NCBI RefSeq assembly: GCF_003075435.1
Contig: NZ_QCZJ01000008.1
Location: 154,067-218,066 of the forward strand
DNA from: Terrimonas sp.
GTDB lineage: Bacteria > Bacteroidota > Bacteroidia > Chitinophagales > Chitinophagaceae
Length of the DNA stretch: 64,000 nucleotides
Reading direction: 5' to 3'
Shown here: positions 51,727 to 60,737 of the stretch, in pieces
Numbering within the stretch: the stretch's first letter is position 1
Layout of the letters: each line of letters opens with the position of its first letter
The notes under the pieces: model-generated
The model's database searches: none
Told to the model about the DNA's origin: nothing
The model's input: the letters and a program-made list of their open reading frames with translations, nothing else
Position numbers and translations under genes: made by a program

Positions 51727-52956
51727 TCAGCTTATCTTTCGTTGGCTGATGTTTAACAAAAAAATGCCGGAGACAAGTATGAATGCCGCAGCAAGCAAAA
51801 GCTCATTAATGTAAGGAAGCGCAATGAAACTTATAGCAGCAATACCCTGCAGCATCAGAAGAAATTCATTTAAAATAACACCGGCAGTAAAAATTTTTAC
51901 AGCGGTCAAAGCCAATGGTTTGATCTGTATATTTTTTTCAACCATCATAAACGCAAGCAGGAAAAGTGTAATTACGCCAAGCAGTATGAGGTGGAGATAA
52001 CCAATAACAATAGGGCGGAATCCAAAAGCAAGCTTACTTAGCGAAGGTATAACAGAACCTAATTGTAATAATAGTTTAATGGTTAGCGCTATGCCTGAAA
52101 GCGCAAACAACCATAATGCATTTTTAGAGATAAGGGGTTTTATTTGTGCAAACCTTTTTTTAATATGTTGCACCATTATTATCCAGCCCGCAATCTGGCT
52201 GAAAGCGGCCAGCACTACCAGCGCAAAACTCCATTGTGGGATGGGCAACCATAAAGCTGATAATACATAAGCCGGAATACAGGCGGCCGCAAACAACCAG
52301 AATATCTTTTTTTGAACAGGCACAGGAATGGTATATAGAAATGCAGCCGACGCCAGGCCCATACAGGCAAAAAAGAACCAGCCGTTGTATTGAAAATGCA
52401 GGAAGAAATATACCGCCGCCAGGTACCAGTTTTGATGGATGGTTTTTGTAGCCATCATAAATGCCAGCGAAAATGCTCCCACGGAAGAAAGTATATTAAA
52501 GAGCAGGGCCGCTTTTATCCACCAGTGGCTTATACTTTTTTCTGGTAAACTGTTTAAGTCTTTCCAGAACATATATGCAAACACATAAGAAACAAAAATA
52601 GATAGCGTTGAAAAGATAATAGAGTATAAACCATAGCCCTGAATAGGAAAACTGATCAGCATACCGTATGCTGTAATAAGGTTGGCATTTATTACCCATT
52701 TATATTTTTTAAAAACGGCTTCATTTTTTTGCTTTAAAAGATACTGCATGAGCAGTAACATCAATACATGTGTAACCCATCCTGAAAATGCGAAATGGGA
52801 ATGCCCGTGCAATAAATGTTTCTGATCAATAAAAGGAAGCGAAAAAAGAATTTTATACCTGAGTATAAAACCCGCTAATGCAACAAGTAATAAATTCAAT
52901 AATGCCAGCTTTGTATAACGATGTATAATAAACTGAGTAGTATTCATGTGGGGCAA
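51727..52956 (-). CDS. Polytopic membrane protein resembling heme-copper oxidase subunit I or NnrS
   Basis: The 409 residues (a second ATG at 52947 is equally possible) form about twelve helices. Histidines sit inside or at the ends of helices: HLLHGHSHFAFSGWV (about 44-58), FFLHFQYNGWFFF (about 185), IGYLHLILLGVITL (about 318). The first and last resemble low-spin heme ligand helices of oxidase subunit I, but the HH pair of the copper site is missing. It stands between the RIC gene and a Crp/Fnr gene, with a palindrome upstream. A role in NO response, as for NnrS, is an inference. Confidence 0.6.
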   Translation of the reverse strand: MPHMNTTQFIIHRYTKLALLNLLLVALAGFILRYKILFSLPFIDQKHLLHGHSHFAFSGWVTHVLMLLLMQYLLKQKNEAVFKKYKWVINANLITAYGMLISFPIQGYGLYSIIFSTLSIFVSYVFAYMFWKDLNSLPEKSISHWWIKAALLFNILSSVGAFSLAFMMATKTIHQNWYLAAVYFFLHFQYNGWFFFACMGLASAAFLYTIPVPVQKKIFWLFAAACIPAYVLSALWLPIPQWSFALVVLAAFSQIAGWIIMVQHIKKRFAQIKPLISKNALWLFALSGIALTIKLLLQLGSVIPSLSKLAFGFRPIVIGYLHLILLGVITLFLLAFMMVEKNIQIKPLALTAVKIFTAGVILNEFLLMLQGIAAISFIALPYINELLLAAAFILVSGIFLLNISQRKIS

Positions 52957-52982
52957 AGTACGTTATGCCGAAGGATTTTTAT

Positions 52983-52998
52983 TGTGATTGAGATCATA
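52983..52998. promoter_or_regulatory. Crp/Fnr-type palindrome (TGTGAT-TGAG-ATCATA)
   Basis: Inverted half-sites TGTGAT and ATCATA with a four-base spacer, 27 bases upstream of the membrane-protein start. The Crp/Fnr gene at 53139 is next door and an obvious candidate regulator. Confidence 0.45.
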
Positions 52999-53043
52999 TT
53001 AAGGTATCAGGTATCAGGTTACAGGTTACTGGTTGCCTGTGTT

Positions 53044-53127
53044 GCTGATTGCTGATAGGTGATTGCTGATAGGTGATTGCTGATAGCTGATTGCTGATAG
53101 CTGATTGCTGATAGCTGATTGCTGATA
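53044..53127. repeat. Six tandem 14-bp units (GCTGATTGCTGATA)
   Basis: Six units of GCTGATTGCTGATA, two of them starting GG instead of GC, lie between the membrane-protein gene and the Crp/Fnr gene. Variants of this word are scattered through spacers elsewhere in the window. Confidence 0.85.
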
Positions 53128-53138
53128 GCTGACCGCCA

Positions 53139-53735
53139 TTAAAAATACACTTTCCCTTTATCAATTACCAGTTCCCCTTTTTCATGCAAATGCCGCATGG
53201 TGCGTATTACGGTTTCAACACGCAAGCCGGTCATATTGGCAATTTGCTGCCTGGTAAGCTTAACCTTATTGCATATGGTACAAACATTTTTTTTATTTTT
53301 CTTTAAATAGGTAAGTAATGTATTAATACTCTTTTCGGGATCATGGTGGGCGAGCTCCTTCAGCAGAATGAATTTAAACCGCAGCCTTTCACTTATTGTT
53401 TTGCTGAAAGCCATATGGATATCAGGTCTTTCAGCTAAAAGCTGATAGAATAGTGATTTATGCAGCCTTATAATAACAGACTCCGTATCAGCAATGGCGC
53501 TCGCAGCATAGGGACCATCATCAAACAGAGGTATTTCTCCGAAGCACTCCCCGGGCTCAACCATGTTTTGAATGAACTCATTACCGTTGTCATCAATGTT
53601 TATCCAGCGCACACTTCCGTTTACCAGTTGGTGGTAAAAAGAGCAGATACCACCCTCGTTGTATATTACTTCTCCGGCAGCTACTTTTTTATAAGTAGCT
53701 CCAAGTGTAAGCAGTATGTCAATATCAATCATCAT
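53139..53735 (-). CDS. Crp/Fnr-family regulator
   Basis: I start at 53735 (MMIDIDILLTLG), leaving out a hydrophobic 28-residue extension that would not suit a cytoplasmic regulator. The 198 residues hold a cNMP-like sensor domain (VAAGEVIYNEGGICSFYHQL; PGECFGEIPLFDDGPYAASA) and a C-terminal helix-turn-helix (KLTRQQIANMTGLRVETVIRTM). There is no FNR cysteine cluster at the N-terminus; CTIC occurs ahead of the HTH. Placed between NO-defence and nos genes, it likely controls them in response to NO or low oxygen. Confidence 0.88.
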   Translation of the reverse strand: MMIDIDILLTLGATYKKVAAGEVIYNEGGICSFYHQLVNGSVRWINIDDNGNEFIQNMVEPGECFGEIPLFDDGPYAASAIADTESVIIRLHKSLFYQLLAERPDIHMAFSKTISERLRFKFILLKELAHHDPEKSINTLLTYLKKNKKNVCTICNKVKLTRQQIANMTGLRVETVIRTMRHLHEKGELVIDKGKVYF

Positions 53736-53945
53736 ATAGCCCGTATTTGATATCAAAACTATTAGTGCTTGTATTGCTGGTGTATGATTCTGGAAAGCAG
53801 GCATTATGATTATTGTCATGTTTATAAGCTAAAACATCGTTTATGCCTAACCGTTTACAAAACTATGATTCTACGCATAAATATGCAAAAAGAGTCTGTG
53901 TAAAATTGTGCATTCAAATTATATCAAACACAAAAAACATTGATT

Positions 53946-54422
53946 ATGAAAAAACTGTTGATGCTGCTTTTTGCCGCCATATACTTAGCAGCCTGTGGAG
54001 GCGGCGGACAGAATAATAGTGCAGAAACTCCGAAAACCAATACTGATGCAAAAACTGAAAATGGTAATCCGTCCTATGATCCTAACAGGGGAGAGGGAAA
54101 ATTCACTAAGGTTGAAGTAGGTGCTTCCCTGGATGTTGCAATGGCTGATAATGGTGAAAAAGTATACGGGGTAAAATGTGGTAGCTGCCATAAGCTTTCT
54201 GATGAGAAACTGGTAGGACCCGGATGGAAAGGCGTTACCAGCAGGCATACTCCCGAGTGGATAATGAATTTTGTTACCAATACAGATGAAATGCTTAATA
54301 AAGACCCGAAAGCACAGGCACAGCTGGAAATATGTTTGGTACGCATGCCAAACCAGAATTTAAGTGATGATGAAGCCAGGTCTCTCTACGAATTCATGCG
54401 CAAAAATGATGGCGTAAAATAA
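53946..54422 (+). CDS. Lipoprotein cytochrome c of the nos cluster
   Basis: I start at the ATG at 53946; TTG at 53940 is also in frame. The 158-residue product has a lipoprotein signal (LLMLLFAAIYLAACGGGG), a low-complexity linker and a class I cytochrome c domain: CGSCHKL (about 76) and axial Met in VRMPNQNLSDDEA. It lies 50 bases ahead of nosZ and is the probable electron donor to it, in place of the NosR/azurin route. Confidence 0.88.
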   Translation: MKKLLMLLFAAIYLAACGGGGQNNSAETPKTNTDAKTENGNPSYDPNRGEGKFTKVEVGASLDVAMADNGEKVYGVKCGSCHKLSDEKLVGPGWKGVTSRHTPEWIMNFVTNTDEMLNKDPKAQAQLEICLVRMPNQNLSDDEARSLYEFMRKNDGVK

Positions 54423-54472
54423 ATTATTAAGAACGGACATAACCCCTTTAAGTAATAAATAAAAAGTCTTTT

Positions 54473-56473
54473 ATGAAACGTATGAAATCGTTACTGCTGA
54501 TCACTATGATGCTTATGACGGTAACAGAATATTTTTCCTGTAAACCTAAAAATGCCGGTACTGCCGTAAACTCCGATGCTGCATCTAAAGTATATGTAGC
54601 GCCCGGTAAATACGATGAATTTTACAATTTTGTTTCCGGAGGTTTTAGCGGACAGTTAAGCGTTTATGGTTTACCCAGCGGACGACTGCTGAGAGTGATA
54701 CCGGTGTTTTCTGTTGATCCTGAAAAAGGATATGGGTATAGTGAAGAAACAAAACCCATGCTTAATACTTCTCATGGCTTTGTGCCCTGGGACGATCTGC
54801 ATCATACTGATCTTTCTCAAACCAATGGAGAGATTGACGGTCGATGGATTTTTGTAAATGGCAACAACACTCCCCGTGTGGCCAGGGTTGACCTTACTAC
54901 CTTCCGTACTCATGAGATTATTGAATTGCCTAACAGTGCTGGTAACCACAGTTCACCTTTCATTACAGAAAATACTGAATACGTGGTTGCAGGTACCAGG
55001 TTCAGTGTTCCTCCTGATAATGCAAACGGAGATATACCTATTAATACCTACAAGCAAAACTTTAAAGGATATATCAGTTTTATCAGTGTGGGTAAAGAAG
55101 ATGGTAAAATGGATATCGCTTTCCAGATTCAATGCCCTGGTATAAACTTCGACCTTAGCCATGCGGGTAAGGGAAAATCTCATGGATGGTTTTTCTTTAG
55201 CTGCTATAATACAGAGCAGGCTAATACTTTGCTGGAAGTAAATGCTTCGCAAAAGGATAAGGACTTTATCATGGCCGTTAACTGGAAAAAAGCCGAAGAA
55301 TACCTGAAAGCAGGCAAAGGAAAAAAAGTATCTGTAAAATATGCGCATAATACATACGATGAAAAAACGCATAGCGCTACTTCAGAAATCAGGAATGAAG
55401 TAATAGTGCTTGATTCAAAAGAGCTGAAAGATCTCTGTTACTTTATCCCCTGTCCTAAATCTCCTCACGGTTGCGACGTTGATCCCACAGGAGAATATAT
55501 TGTAGGAAGCGGTAAGCTGGCTGCATTGATTCCTGTATTCAGCTTTGATAAAATGCAAAAAGCGATAGCTGATAAAGCATTCGAAGGGGAATATGAGGGT
55601 ATACCTGTTATCAAGTATGAGGCAGCGCTTCATGGTGAAGTACAAAAACCAGGTCTCGGACCTTTGCATACAGAATTTGATGGCAGAGGAAATGCGTACA
55701 CTACTTTCTTTGTGTCAAGTGAAGTAGTAAAATGGGGACTTAAAGATCTCCAGGTAATAGACAGGGTTCCTACTTATTATTCCGTAGGGCATTTAATGAT
55801 TCCCGGCGGAGACAGTAAAAAACCTAATGGTAAATATCTCGTTGCGTATAATAAAATTACCAAAGACCGTTATTTGCCTACAGGTCCGGAATTATCGCAG
55901 AGTGCACAGTTGTATGATATAAGCGGCGATAAAATGCAGTTGCTGCTTGATTATCCAACCATTGGTGAACCTCACTATGCCCAGGCAGTTGCTGCAGATG
56001 TGATTAAAGATAAGTCGGTGAAATTTTTCAAAATTGAAGAAAATGCGCATCCTTATCTTACTAAAGGTGAAGGAGAAAGTAAAGTTGTAAGAGAAGGAAA
56101 TAAAGTGCATATATACATGACTGCTATCCGTTCTCACTTTGCACCAGATAATATTGAAGGTATAAAAGTAGGTGATGAAGTATACTTCCATCTTACCAAT
56201 CTTGAGCAGGATTGGGATGTGCCTCACGGCTTTGCGGTTAAAGGCGCATTGAACGCAGAATTGTTGATTATGCCCGGTGAAACACAAACTTTGAAATGGA
56301 TACCTGAAAAAGTCGGTATCTACCCGATATACTGTACAGACTTCTGCAGCGCATTGCACCAGGAAATGTCAGGATATGTAAGAGTATCACCTGCAGGCAG
56401 CAATGTACCGCTCACTTTTAGTCTCGGCACAAATCAACCTGCCGCTGATAATACTGCTAACCCCGGTAAATAA
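54473..56473 (+). CDS. nosZ: Nitrous-oxide reductase, Sec-dependent (clade II)
   Basis: The 666 residues start with a Sec/lipoprotein-like signal (LLLITMMLMTVTEYFSCK) instead of a twin-arginine one. The propeller carries the CuZ histidines: DDLHHTDLSQTNG, NSAGNHSSPF, FDLSHAGKGKSHGWF, SPHGCDVDPTGEY, LHTEFDGRG, VGHLMIPGGD and NAHPY. The C-terminal cupredoxin has the CuA ligands in VPHGF and CTDFCSALHQEM. It reduces N2O to N2 in the periplasm. A hairpin after the gene separates it from the maturation genes. Confidence 0.97.
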   Translation: MKRMKSLLLITMMLMTVTEYFSCKPKNAGTAVNSDAASKVYVAPGKYDEFYNFVSGGFSGQLSVYGLPSGRLLRVIPVFSVDPEKGYGYSEETKPMLNTSHGFVPWDDLHHTDLSQTNGEIDGRWIFVNGNNTPRVARVDLTTFRTHEIIELPNSAGNHSSPFITENTEYVVAGTRFSVPPDNANGDIPINTYKQNFKGYISFISVGKEDGKMDIAFQIQCPGINFDLSHAGKGKSHGWFFFSCYNTEQANTLLEVNASQKDKDFIMAVNWKKAEEYLKAGKGKKVSVKYAHNTYDEKTHSATSEIRNEVIVLDSKELKDLCYFIPCPKSPHGCDVDPTGEYIVGSGKLAALIPVFSFDKMQKAIADKAFEGEYEGIPVIKYEAALHGEVQKPGLGPLHTEFDGRGNAYTTFFVSSEVVKWGLKDLQVIDRVPTYYSVGHLMIPGGDSKKPNGKYLVAYNKITKDRYLPTGPELSQSAQLYDISGDKMQLLLDYPTIGEPHYAQAVAADVIKDKSVKFFKIEENAHPYLTKGEGESKVVREGNKVHIYMTAIRSHFAPDNIEGIKVGDEVYFHLTNLEQDWDVPHGFAVKGALNAELLIMPGETQTLKWIPEKVGIYPIYCTDFCSALHQEMSGYVRVSPAGSNVPLTFSLGTNQPAADNTANPGK

Positions 56474-56477
56474 AGAT

Positions 56478-56520
56478 TAAAACCGGCTGATTAAGATTTG
56501 CCCTGATCGGCCGGTTTTAT
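56478..56520 (+). terminator. Hairpin between nosZ and the nosL fusion gene
   Basis: TAAAACCGGC (56478-56487) pairs with GCCGGTTTTA (56510-56519), followed by T-rich sequence. It could reduce read-through, so that nosZ is made in excess over the maturation genes. Confidence 0.7.
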
Positions 56521-56564
56521 TTATTTGATGATGTAGATGCGGGATAACATTTTAAATCATAATA

Positions 56565-57581
56565 ATGAAAGCAAAACTTGCCGCAGGCACAAAAATATTA
56601 TTGCTGGTAGCGGCCGCAGCATTGGTTCTTGTTCTATTCAATCCCATCTGGAGAATAGAATTGAACGCGCCTCAATATCCTGAAGGATTGAGCTTAAAAA
56701 TTCATGCCAATGGCCTGAGAGGAAATGTTGATATCATAAATGGTCTTAATCACTATATAGGCATGAAAACATTGCATAACGAAGACTTTATAGAGTTTAA
56801 AGTGCTTCCTTATGCAATTATATTTTTTGCCGTATTGTTTGTATTGACTGTTGTGCTCAATAAAAGAGGATTGCTGTATACATCTTTTATACTCTTTGTA
56901 CTATTCGGTATACTGGCCATGTATGATTTCTGGCAATGGGAATACGATTATGGACATAATCTTGATCCTGACGCGGCAATTAAAGTGCCTGGTATGGCGT
57001 ATCAACCTCCTTTATTAGGGTTTAAGCAGTTATTAAATTTTGGCGCATATTCTATTCCGGATACAGGAGGATGGCTTTTTATAGGAGCAGGCGTGCTGCT
57101 GTTAATTGCTGTTATTATGGAATGGCGGAAAGTTAAAGCAGGAAAATCTTCTGCGGCAGCTTCTGCACCTGCGATGATATTATTTGCCCTGTTTTTCAGT
57201 AGCTGCAATACCGGACCGGAAGCTATTGCTGTGGGAAGAGATAACTGCAGCCATTGTAAGATGAGTATAAGTGATATTAAATATGCTGCTGAAATTGTAA
57301 CACAGAAAGGGAAAGTATATAAGTTTGATGATATTACCTGCCTTGTATCATTTGTAAAGGATAAAGCAGTTGATGAGAAAGATATTCAGCAAATATATCT
57401 CAGTGATTTTTCCGCGCCCCATAGCCTGGTAAAATCCGGCGAAGCTTTTTATCTGAAAGGGGGTACAATACATGCGCCTATGAACGGAGATGTAGCAGCG
57501 TTTGCTAATAGAGATAGCTTAACTAAAATGGTATCTGAACTCGGCGCTGCCGAGGTAAGCTGGCAGCAGGTAAGTCAATGA
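56565..57581 (+). CDS. nosL: Membrane protein fused to NosL copper chaperone
   Basis: The 338 residues combine about four N-terminal helices and a periplasmic loop (residues 1-205: LFNPIWRIELNAPQYPEGL; GLNHYIGMKTLHNEDF) with a NosL domain from about 218. The join contains LFALFFSSCNTGPE, which looks like a leftover lipobox of a once separate NosL lipoprotein. The metal motif NCSHCKMSI follows, and DITCLVSFV and FLSDFSAPH-type strands. NosL delivers copper to NosZ. The first half resembles the small membrane protein that usually stands as a separate gene in Bacteroidota nos clusters (recalled, not checked). Confidence 0.87.
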   Translation: MKAKLAAGTKILLLVAAAALVLVLFNPIWRIELNAPQYPEGLSLKIHANGLRGNVDIINGLNHYIGMKTLHNEDFIEFKVLPYAIIFFAVLFVLTVVLNKRGLLYTSFILFVLFGILAMYDFWQWEYDYGHNLDPDAAIKVPGMAYQPPLLGFKQLLNFGAYSIPDTGGWLFIGAGVLLLIAVIMEWRKVKAGKSSAAASAPAMILFALFFSSCNTGPEAIAVGRDNCSHCKMSISDIKYAAEIVTQKGKVYKFDDITCLVSFVKDKAVDEKDIQQIYLSDFSAPHSLVKSGEAFYLKGGTIHAPMNGDVAAFANRDSLTKMVSELGAAEVSWQQVSQ

Positions 57582-58807
57582 GAATTATATTATTCATATT
57601 GAGTTGTATTTCGTTGTCATCATATGCCGGTGTGATTAAAGTAGGCAGGGAGCAGCAGCATAAATCTATAACTGCAGCTATTGATGCAGCCCGCGCCGGT
57701 GATACGGTGCTTGTTGATGGAGGAATATATTATGAAAAAAACCTCGTTATTAATAAGCCAATAGTATTAAAAGGGGTTAATCAACCGGTACTGGACGCTG
57801 AGAAGAAATATGAAAATATTTCTGTAAAATCAGATAATGTAACTATACAGGGTTTTGTGCTGCAGCATACGGGTGTTTCAAGCATTGTTGATTATGCTGC
57901 TGTAAAAATTTATAACAGCCGTAATGTATCTGTTATTGATAACATTGTAAAAGATGCTTTTTTTGGCATATACTCCCAGTACGGAACACGATGTCTTATA
58001 AAAAACAACACGCTTACTGCATTTGCAAAAACCGAACAATCAAGTGGTAATGGTATTCATTGCTGGAAAAGTGATAGTATGCAGATCATAGGCAATACGG
58101 TTACCGGCCACAGAGACGGTATTTATTTTGAGTTTGTAACCAATTCGGTTATATGGCGTAATCAATCTTTTAAAAATCTTCGCTATGGGCTTCATTTTAT
58201 GTTCAGTAATAATGATGCCTATATCAATAATGTTTTTCAAAATAATGGTGCAGGTGTTGCTGTGATGTTTTCGAAAGAAGTAAAGATGTTCAATAATTTC
58301 TTCCAGGAAAACTGGGGAGATGCTGCTTATGGCATATTGCTGAAAGAAATCAATGATAGTTATATAGAAGGGAACCATTTTGAGAAAAATACTTCGGCCA
58401 TATACGCTGAAGGTGCTAACAGGATATTTGTAAAAAGAAATATTTTTAAAAACAATGGATGGGCGTTTAAGATACAGGCAAGCTGCTCAGAAGTAATGCT
58501 GGAATACAATAATTTTTTAGGGAATATTTTTGATGTTGGCACTAATGGTTCTCTTGTGCTGAACAGGTTTAATAATAATTATTGGGATAAATATGAAGGC
58601 TATGATCTGAACAGGGATAATATCGGCGATATTCCATACCGGCCGGTGAGTATGTACAGTATGATTGTGGAAAGAAACCCGCCTGCCGTGATTTTGTTTC
58701 ACAGCATGATGGTGTCGCTGATGGACAAATCTGAAAAAATAATTCCCAGTCTTACACCTGAAAATTTAAAAGACGAACATCCTATGATGAAGCCTCTACT
58801 ATTATGA
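57578..58807 (+). CDS. nosD: NosD, periplasmic maturation protein
   Basis: The 409 residues have a signal peptide (IILFILSCISLSSYA) and a right-handed parallel beta-helix (repeats such as NVTIQGFVLQHTG, DAFFGIYSQYGTRC, RDGIYFEFVTNS, LRYGLHFMFSNND), the NosD pattern. It ends in a YWDKYEGYDLNRDNIGDIPY motif typical of the family. NosD works with the NosFY transporter in CuZ assembly. It overlaps the previous gene by four bases and the next by four. Confidence 0.93.
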   Translation: MRIILFILSCISLSSYAGVIKVGREQQHKSITAAIDAARAGDTVLVDGGIYYEKNLVINKPIVLKGVNQPVLDAEKKYENISVKSDNVTIQGFVLQHTGVSSIVDYAAVKIYNSRNVSVIDNIVKDAFFGIYSQYGTRCLIKNNTLTAFAKTEQSSGNGIHCWKSDSMQIIGNTVTGHRDGIYFEFVTNSVIWRNQSFKNLRYGLHFMFSNNDAYINNVFQNNGAGVAVMFSKEVKMFNNFFQENWGDAAYGILLKEINDSYIEGNHFEKNTSAIYAEGANRIFVKRNIFKNNGWAFKIQASCSEVMLEYNNFLGNIFDVGTNGSLVLNRFNNNYWDKYEGYDLNRDNIGDIPYRPVSMYSMIVERNPPAVILFHSMMVSLMDKSEKIIPSLTPENLKDEHPMMKPLLL

Positions 58808-59514
58808 TCATCGCTAATAATATCAATAAAAAATTCGGCAGGCTTAAAGCACTGGATAATGTAAGCGTTAGCTGCAACAAAGGAGAATGTATTGCATTGA
58901 TCGGTCCGAACGGCAGCGGTAAAACCACATTTATCAAAGCCATATTAGGAATGGTTTTGTGTGATAGCGGGTTTATTACTTTTAATGGAAAAAATATTTT
59001 GCATGATTGGGAGTATCGCTCAAAGATTGGTTATATGCCACAGATAGGCCGCTATCCTGATAATATGAGTATTGGGCAATTGATGGTAATGATGAAAGAT
59101 ATAAGAAAGCCCAAAAATATACAGTTGGATGAAGAGCTGGTAAACAAATTTGAGCTGGATAAGTTATATGATAAGCGCATGCGTACACTCAGCGGTGGCA
59201 CCAGGCAGAAAGTAAGCGCTTCGCTTGCATTTCTTTTTAACCCCGAGGTTTTGATACTGGACGAGCCAACCGCAGGACTTGATCCTGTTGCCGCAGAAAT
59301 TTTAAAAGAGAAAATTATTGCGGAGAAAGCAAAGGGCAAGTTGGTACTTATTACTTCTCATATATTGAGTGAACTTGACGACCTGGTATCGCAGGTAATA
59401 TACCTGCAGGATGGTAAGCTCATCTTTCATAAAAAAATTGAAGCGCTCCGGGAAGATACCGGCCAGGAAAAATTATCAAAAGCGATAGCAACCGTAATGC
59501 TTAAAGGAAGATAA
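58804..59514 (+). CDS. nosF: NosF, ABC transporter ATPase
   Basis: The 236 residues contain Walker A GPNGSGKTT, the Q-loop MPQIG, signature LSGGTRQK, Walker B VLILDEPTAGLDP and the switch histidine in ITSHIL. It powers the NosY permease, thought to supply sulfur for the CuZ cluster. It overlaps nosD by four bases and ends one base before nosY. Confidence 0.94.
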   Translation: MIIANNINKKFGRLKALDNVSVSCNKGECIALIGPNGSGKTTFIKAILGMVLCDSGFITFNGKNILHDWEYRSKIGYMPQIGRYPDNMSIGQLMVMMKDIRKPKNIQLDEELVNKFELDKLYDKRMRTLSGGTRQKVSASLAFLFNPEVLILDEPTAGLDPVAAEILKEKIIAEKAKGKLVLITSHILSELDDLVSQVIYLQDGKLIFHKKIEALREDTGQEKLSKAIATVMLKGR

Positions 59515-59515
59515 A

Positions 59516-60283
59516 ATGGTGAAGATTTTTAAATACGTTATTATAGATATTCTCAGGAATAAGATAATACTGGCATATACTGTTTTTTTGCTGGTGTTGT
59601 CGTTAAGTATTTTTAATCTTGAAGACAGCAGCGCTAAAGGCATTTTAAGCTTACTCAATATTGTATTGATTATTGTGCCGATGGTAAGTATATTATTTGC
59701 GACTATTTATATTTATAACAGCGCCGAATTTTTAGAATTATTAGTCAGTCAACCGCTTAAAAGAAAAACTATCTGGTTAAGCATGTTTGGAGGATTGGCG
59801 TTTTCACTGGTCACAGCCTTTCTGGTTGGTGTGGGCATACCCGTATTATTATATGAAGCAAGCTCAGCAGGTATTATGTTAATTACATCAGGTGTTTTGC
59901 TTACGGTAATATTTGTTGCTATAGCATTGCTTGCCGGGGTTAAAATCAGGGATAAAGCAAGAGGAATAGGAACTGTAATATTATTATGGCTGTATTTTTC
60001 ATTATTGTTTGATGGTATTGTATTGTTTATTCTTTTCCAGTTTGCCGATTACCCGCTTGAGAAATTGATGGTTGGTATTACTACGCTAAATCCTATAGGA
60101 TTAAGCCGTATACTGGTATTGCTTAAAATGGATATATCCGCGATGATGGGGTATACCGGGGCTATATTTAAAGATTTTTTTGGAACTACTATTGGTATGA
60201 TAATCAGTTTGCTCGTACTATTATTGTGGATCGTTTTACCGGGGTGGTTATCCGTACGAAAGTTTAATCATAAAGATTTATAA
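59516..60283 (+). CDS. nosY: NosY, ABC permease
   Basis: The 255 residues have six membrane helices of the ABC-2 type (ILAYTVFLLVLSLSIF; LLSLLNIVLIIVPMVSILFA; GMIISLLVLLLWIVLPGWL) and the NosY-like EFLELLVSQPLKRKTIWLS loop. It begins directly after nosF and completes the maturation set. Confidence 0.92.
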   Translation: MVKIFKYVIIDILRNKIILAYTVFLLVLSLSIFNLEDSSAKGILSLLNIVLIIVPMVSILFATIYIYNSAEFLELLVSQPLKRKTIWLSMFGGLAFSLVTAFLVGVGIPVLLYEASSAGIMLITSGVLLTVIFVAIALLAGVKIRDKARGIGTVILLWLYFSLLFDGIVLFILFQFADYPLEKLMVGITTLNPIGLSRILVLLKMDISAMMGYTGAIFKDFFGTTIGMIISLLVLLLWIVLPGWLSVRKFNHKDL

Positions 60284-60304
60284 GCACGCATAAAATCAAT
60301 ATAT

Positions 60305-60724
60305 ATGAAAAGACATGAGGCACTGGCGCCGTTTTCAAGGGAGCATCATGGCGCGTTGATTCTTGCACAGGTAATGAAAAAAGGAGCTCCTGCATATAAG
60401 GGAATGCCTGTGGATACCGAGGGTAAGATCAGTTATGCGATTGAGTTTTTTGATGTGCACCTCACAGACCATTTTAACAGGGAAGAAGCAATGCTTGAAA
60501 AAGTAGAAAATGTGAATGAGGAGATTAAATCGTTGTCTAAAGCAATATTTGCGGAGCATGATGCGCTGAAAAATGATTTTATAAAATTAAAAACCGCAGA
60601 TGATAAAATAATGGCGCTTGATGAATTGGGTAAGATGCTTGAGGCGCATATCCGTAAAGAGGAACGGGTATTATTCCCATTGATTGAGAAACACTGCGGT
60701 GAAGAAATATTAGCTTATTTATAA
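60305..60724 (+). CDS. Hemerythrin-domain protein
   Basis: The 139 residues form a four-helix bundle with the hemerythrin-like ligands: FSREHHGALI, HLTDHFNREEAML, EHDAL and HIRKEERVLFPLIE. A di-iron centre that binds O2 or NO is likely. It lies 21 bases after nosY in the same direction and is followed by the globin gene; both point to NO handling. Confidence 0.88.
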   Translation: MKRHEALAPFSREHHGALILAQVMKKGAPAYKGMPVDTEGKISYAIEFFDVHLTDHFNREEAMLEKVENVNEEIKSLSKAIFAEHDALKNDFIKLKTADDKIMALDELGKMLEAHIRKEERVLFPLIEKHCGEEILAYL

Positions 60725-60737
60725 AGCAGGACGATAT

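Noticed and set aside
53044..53127. Possible CRISPR array
   Set aside because: The 14-bp units are contiguous with no spacers, and no cas genes are present.
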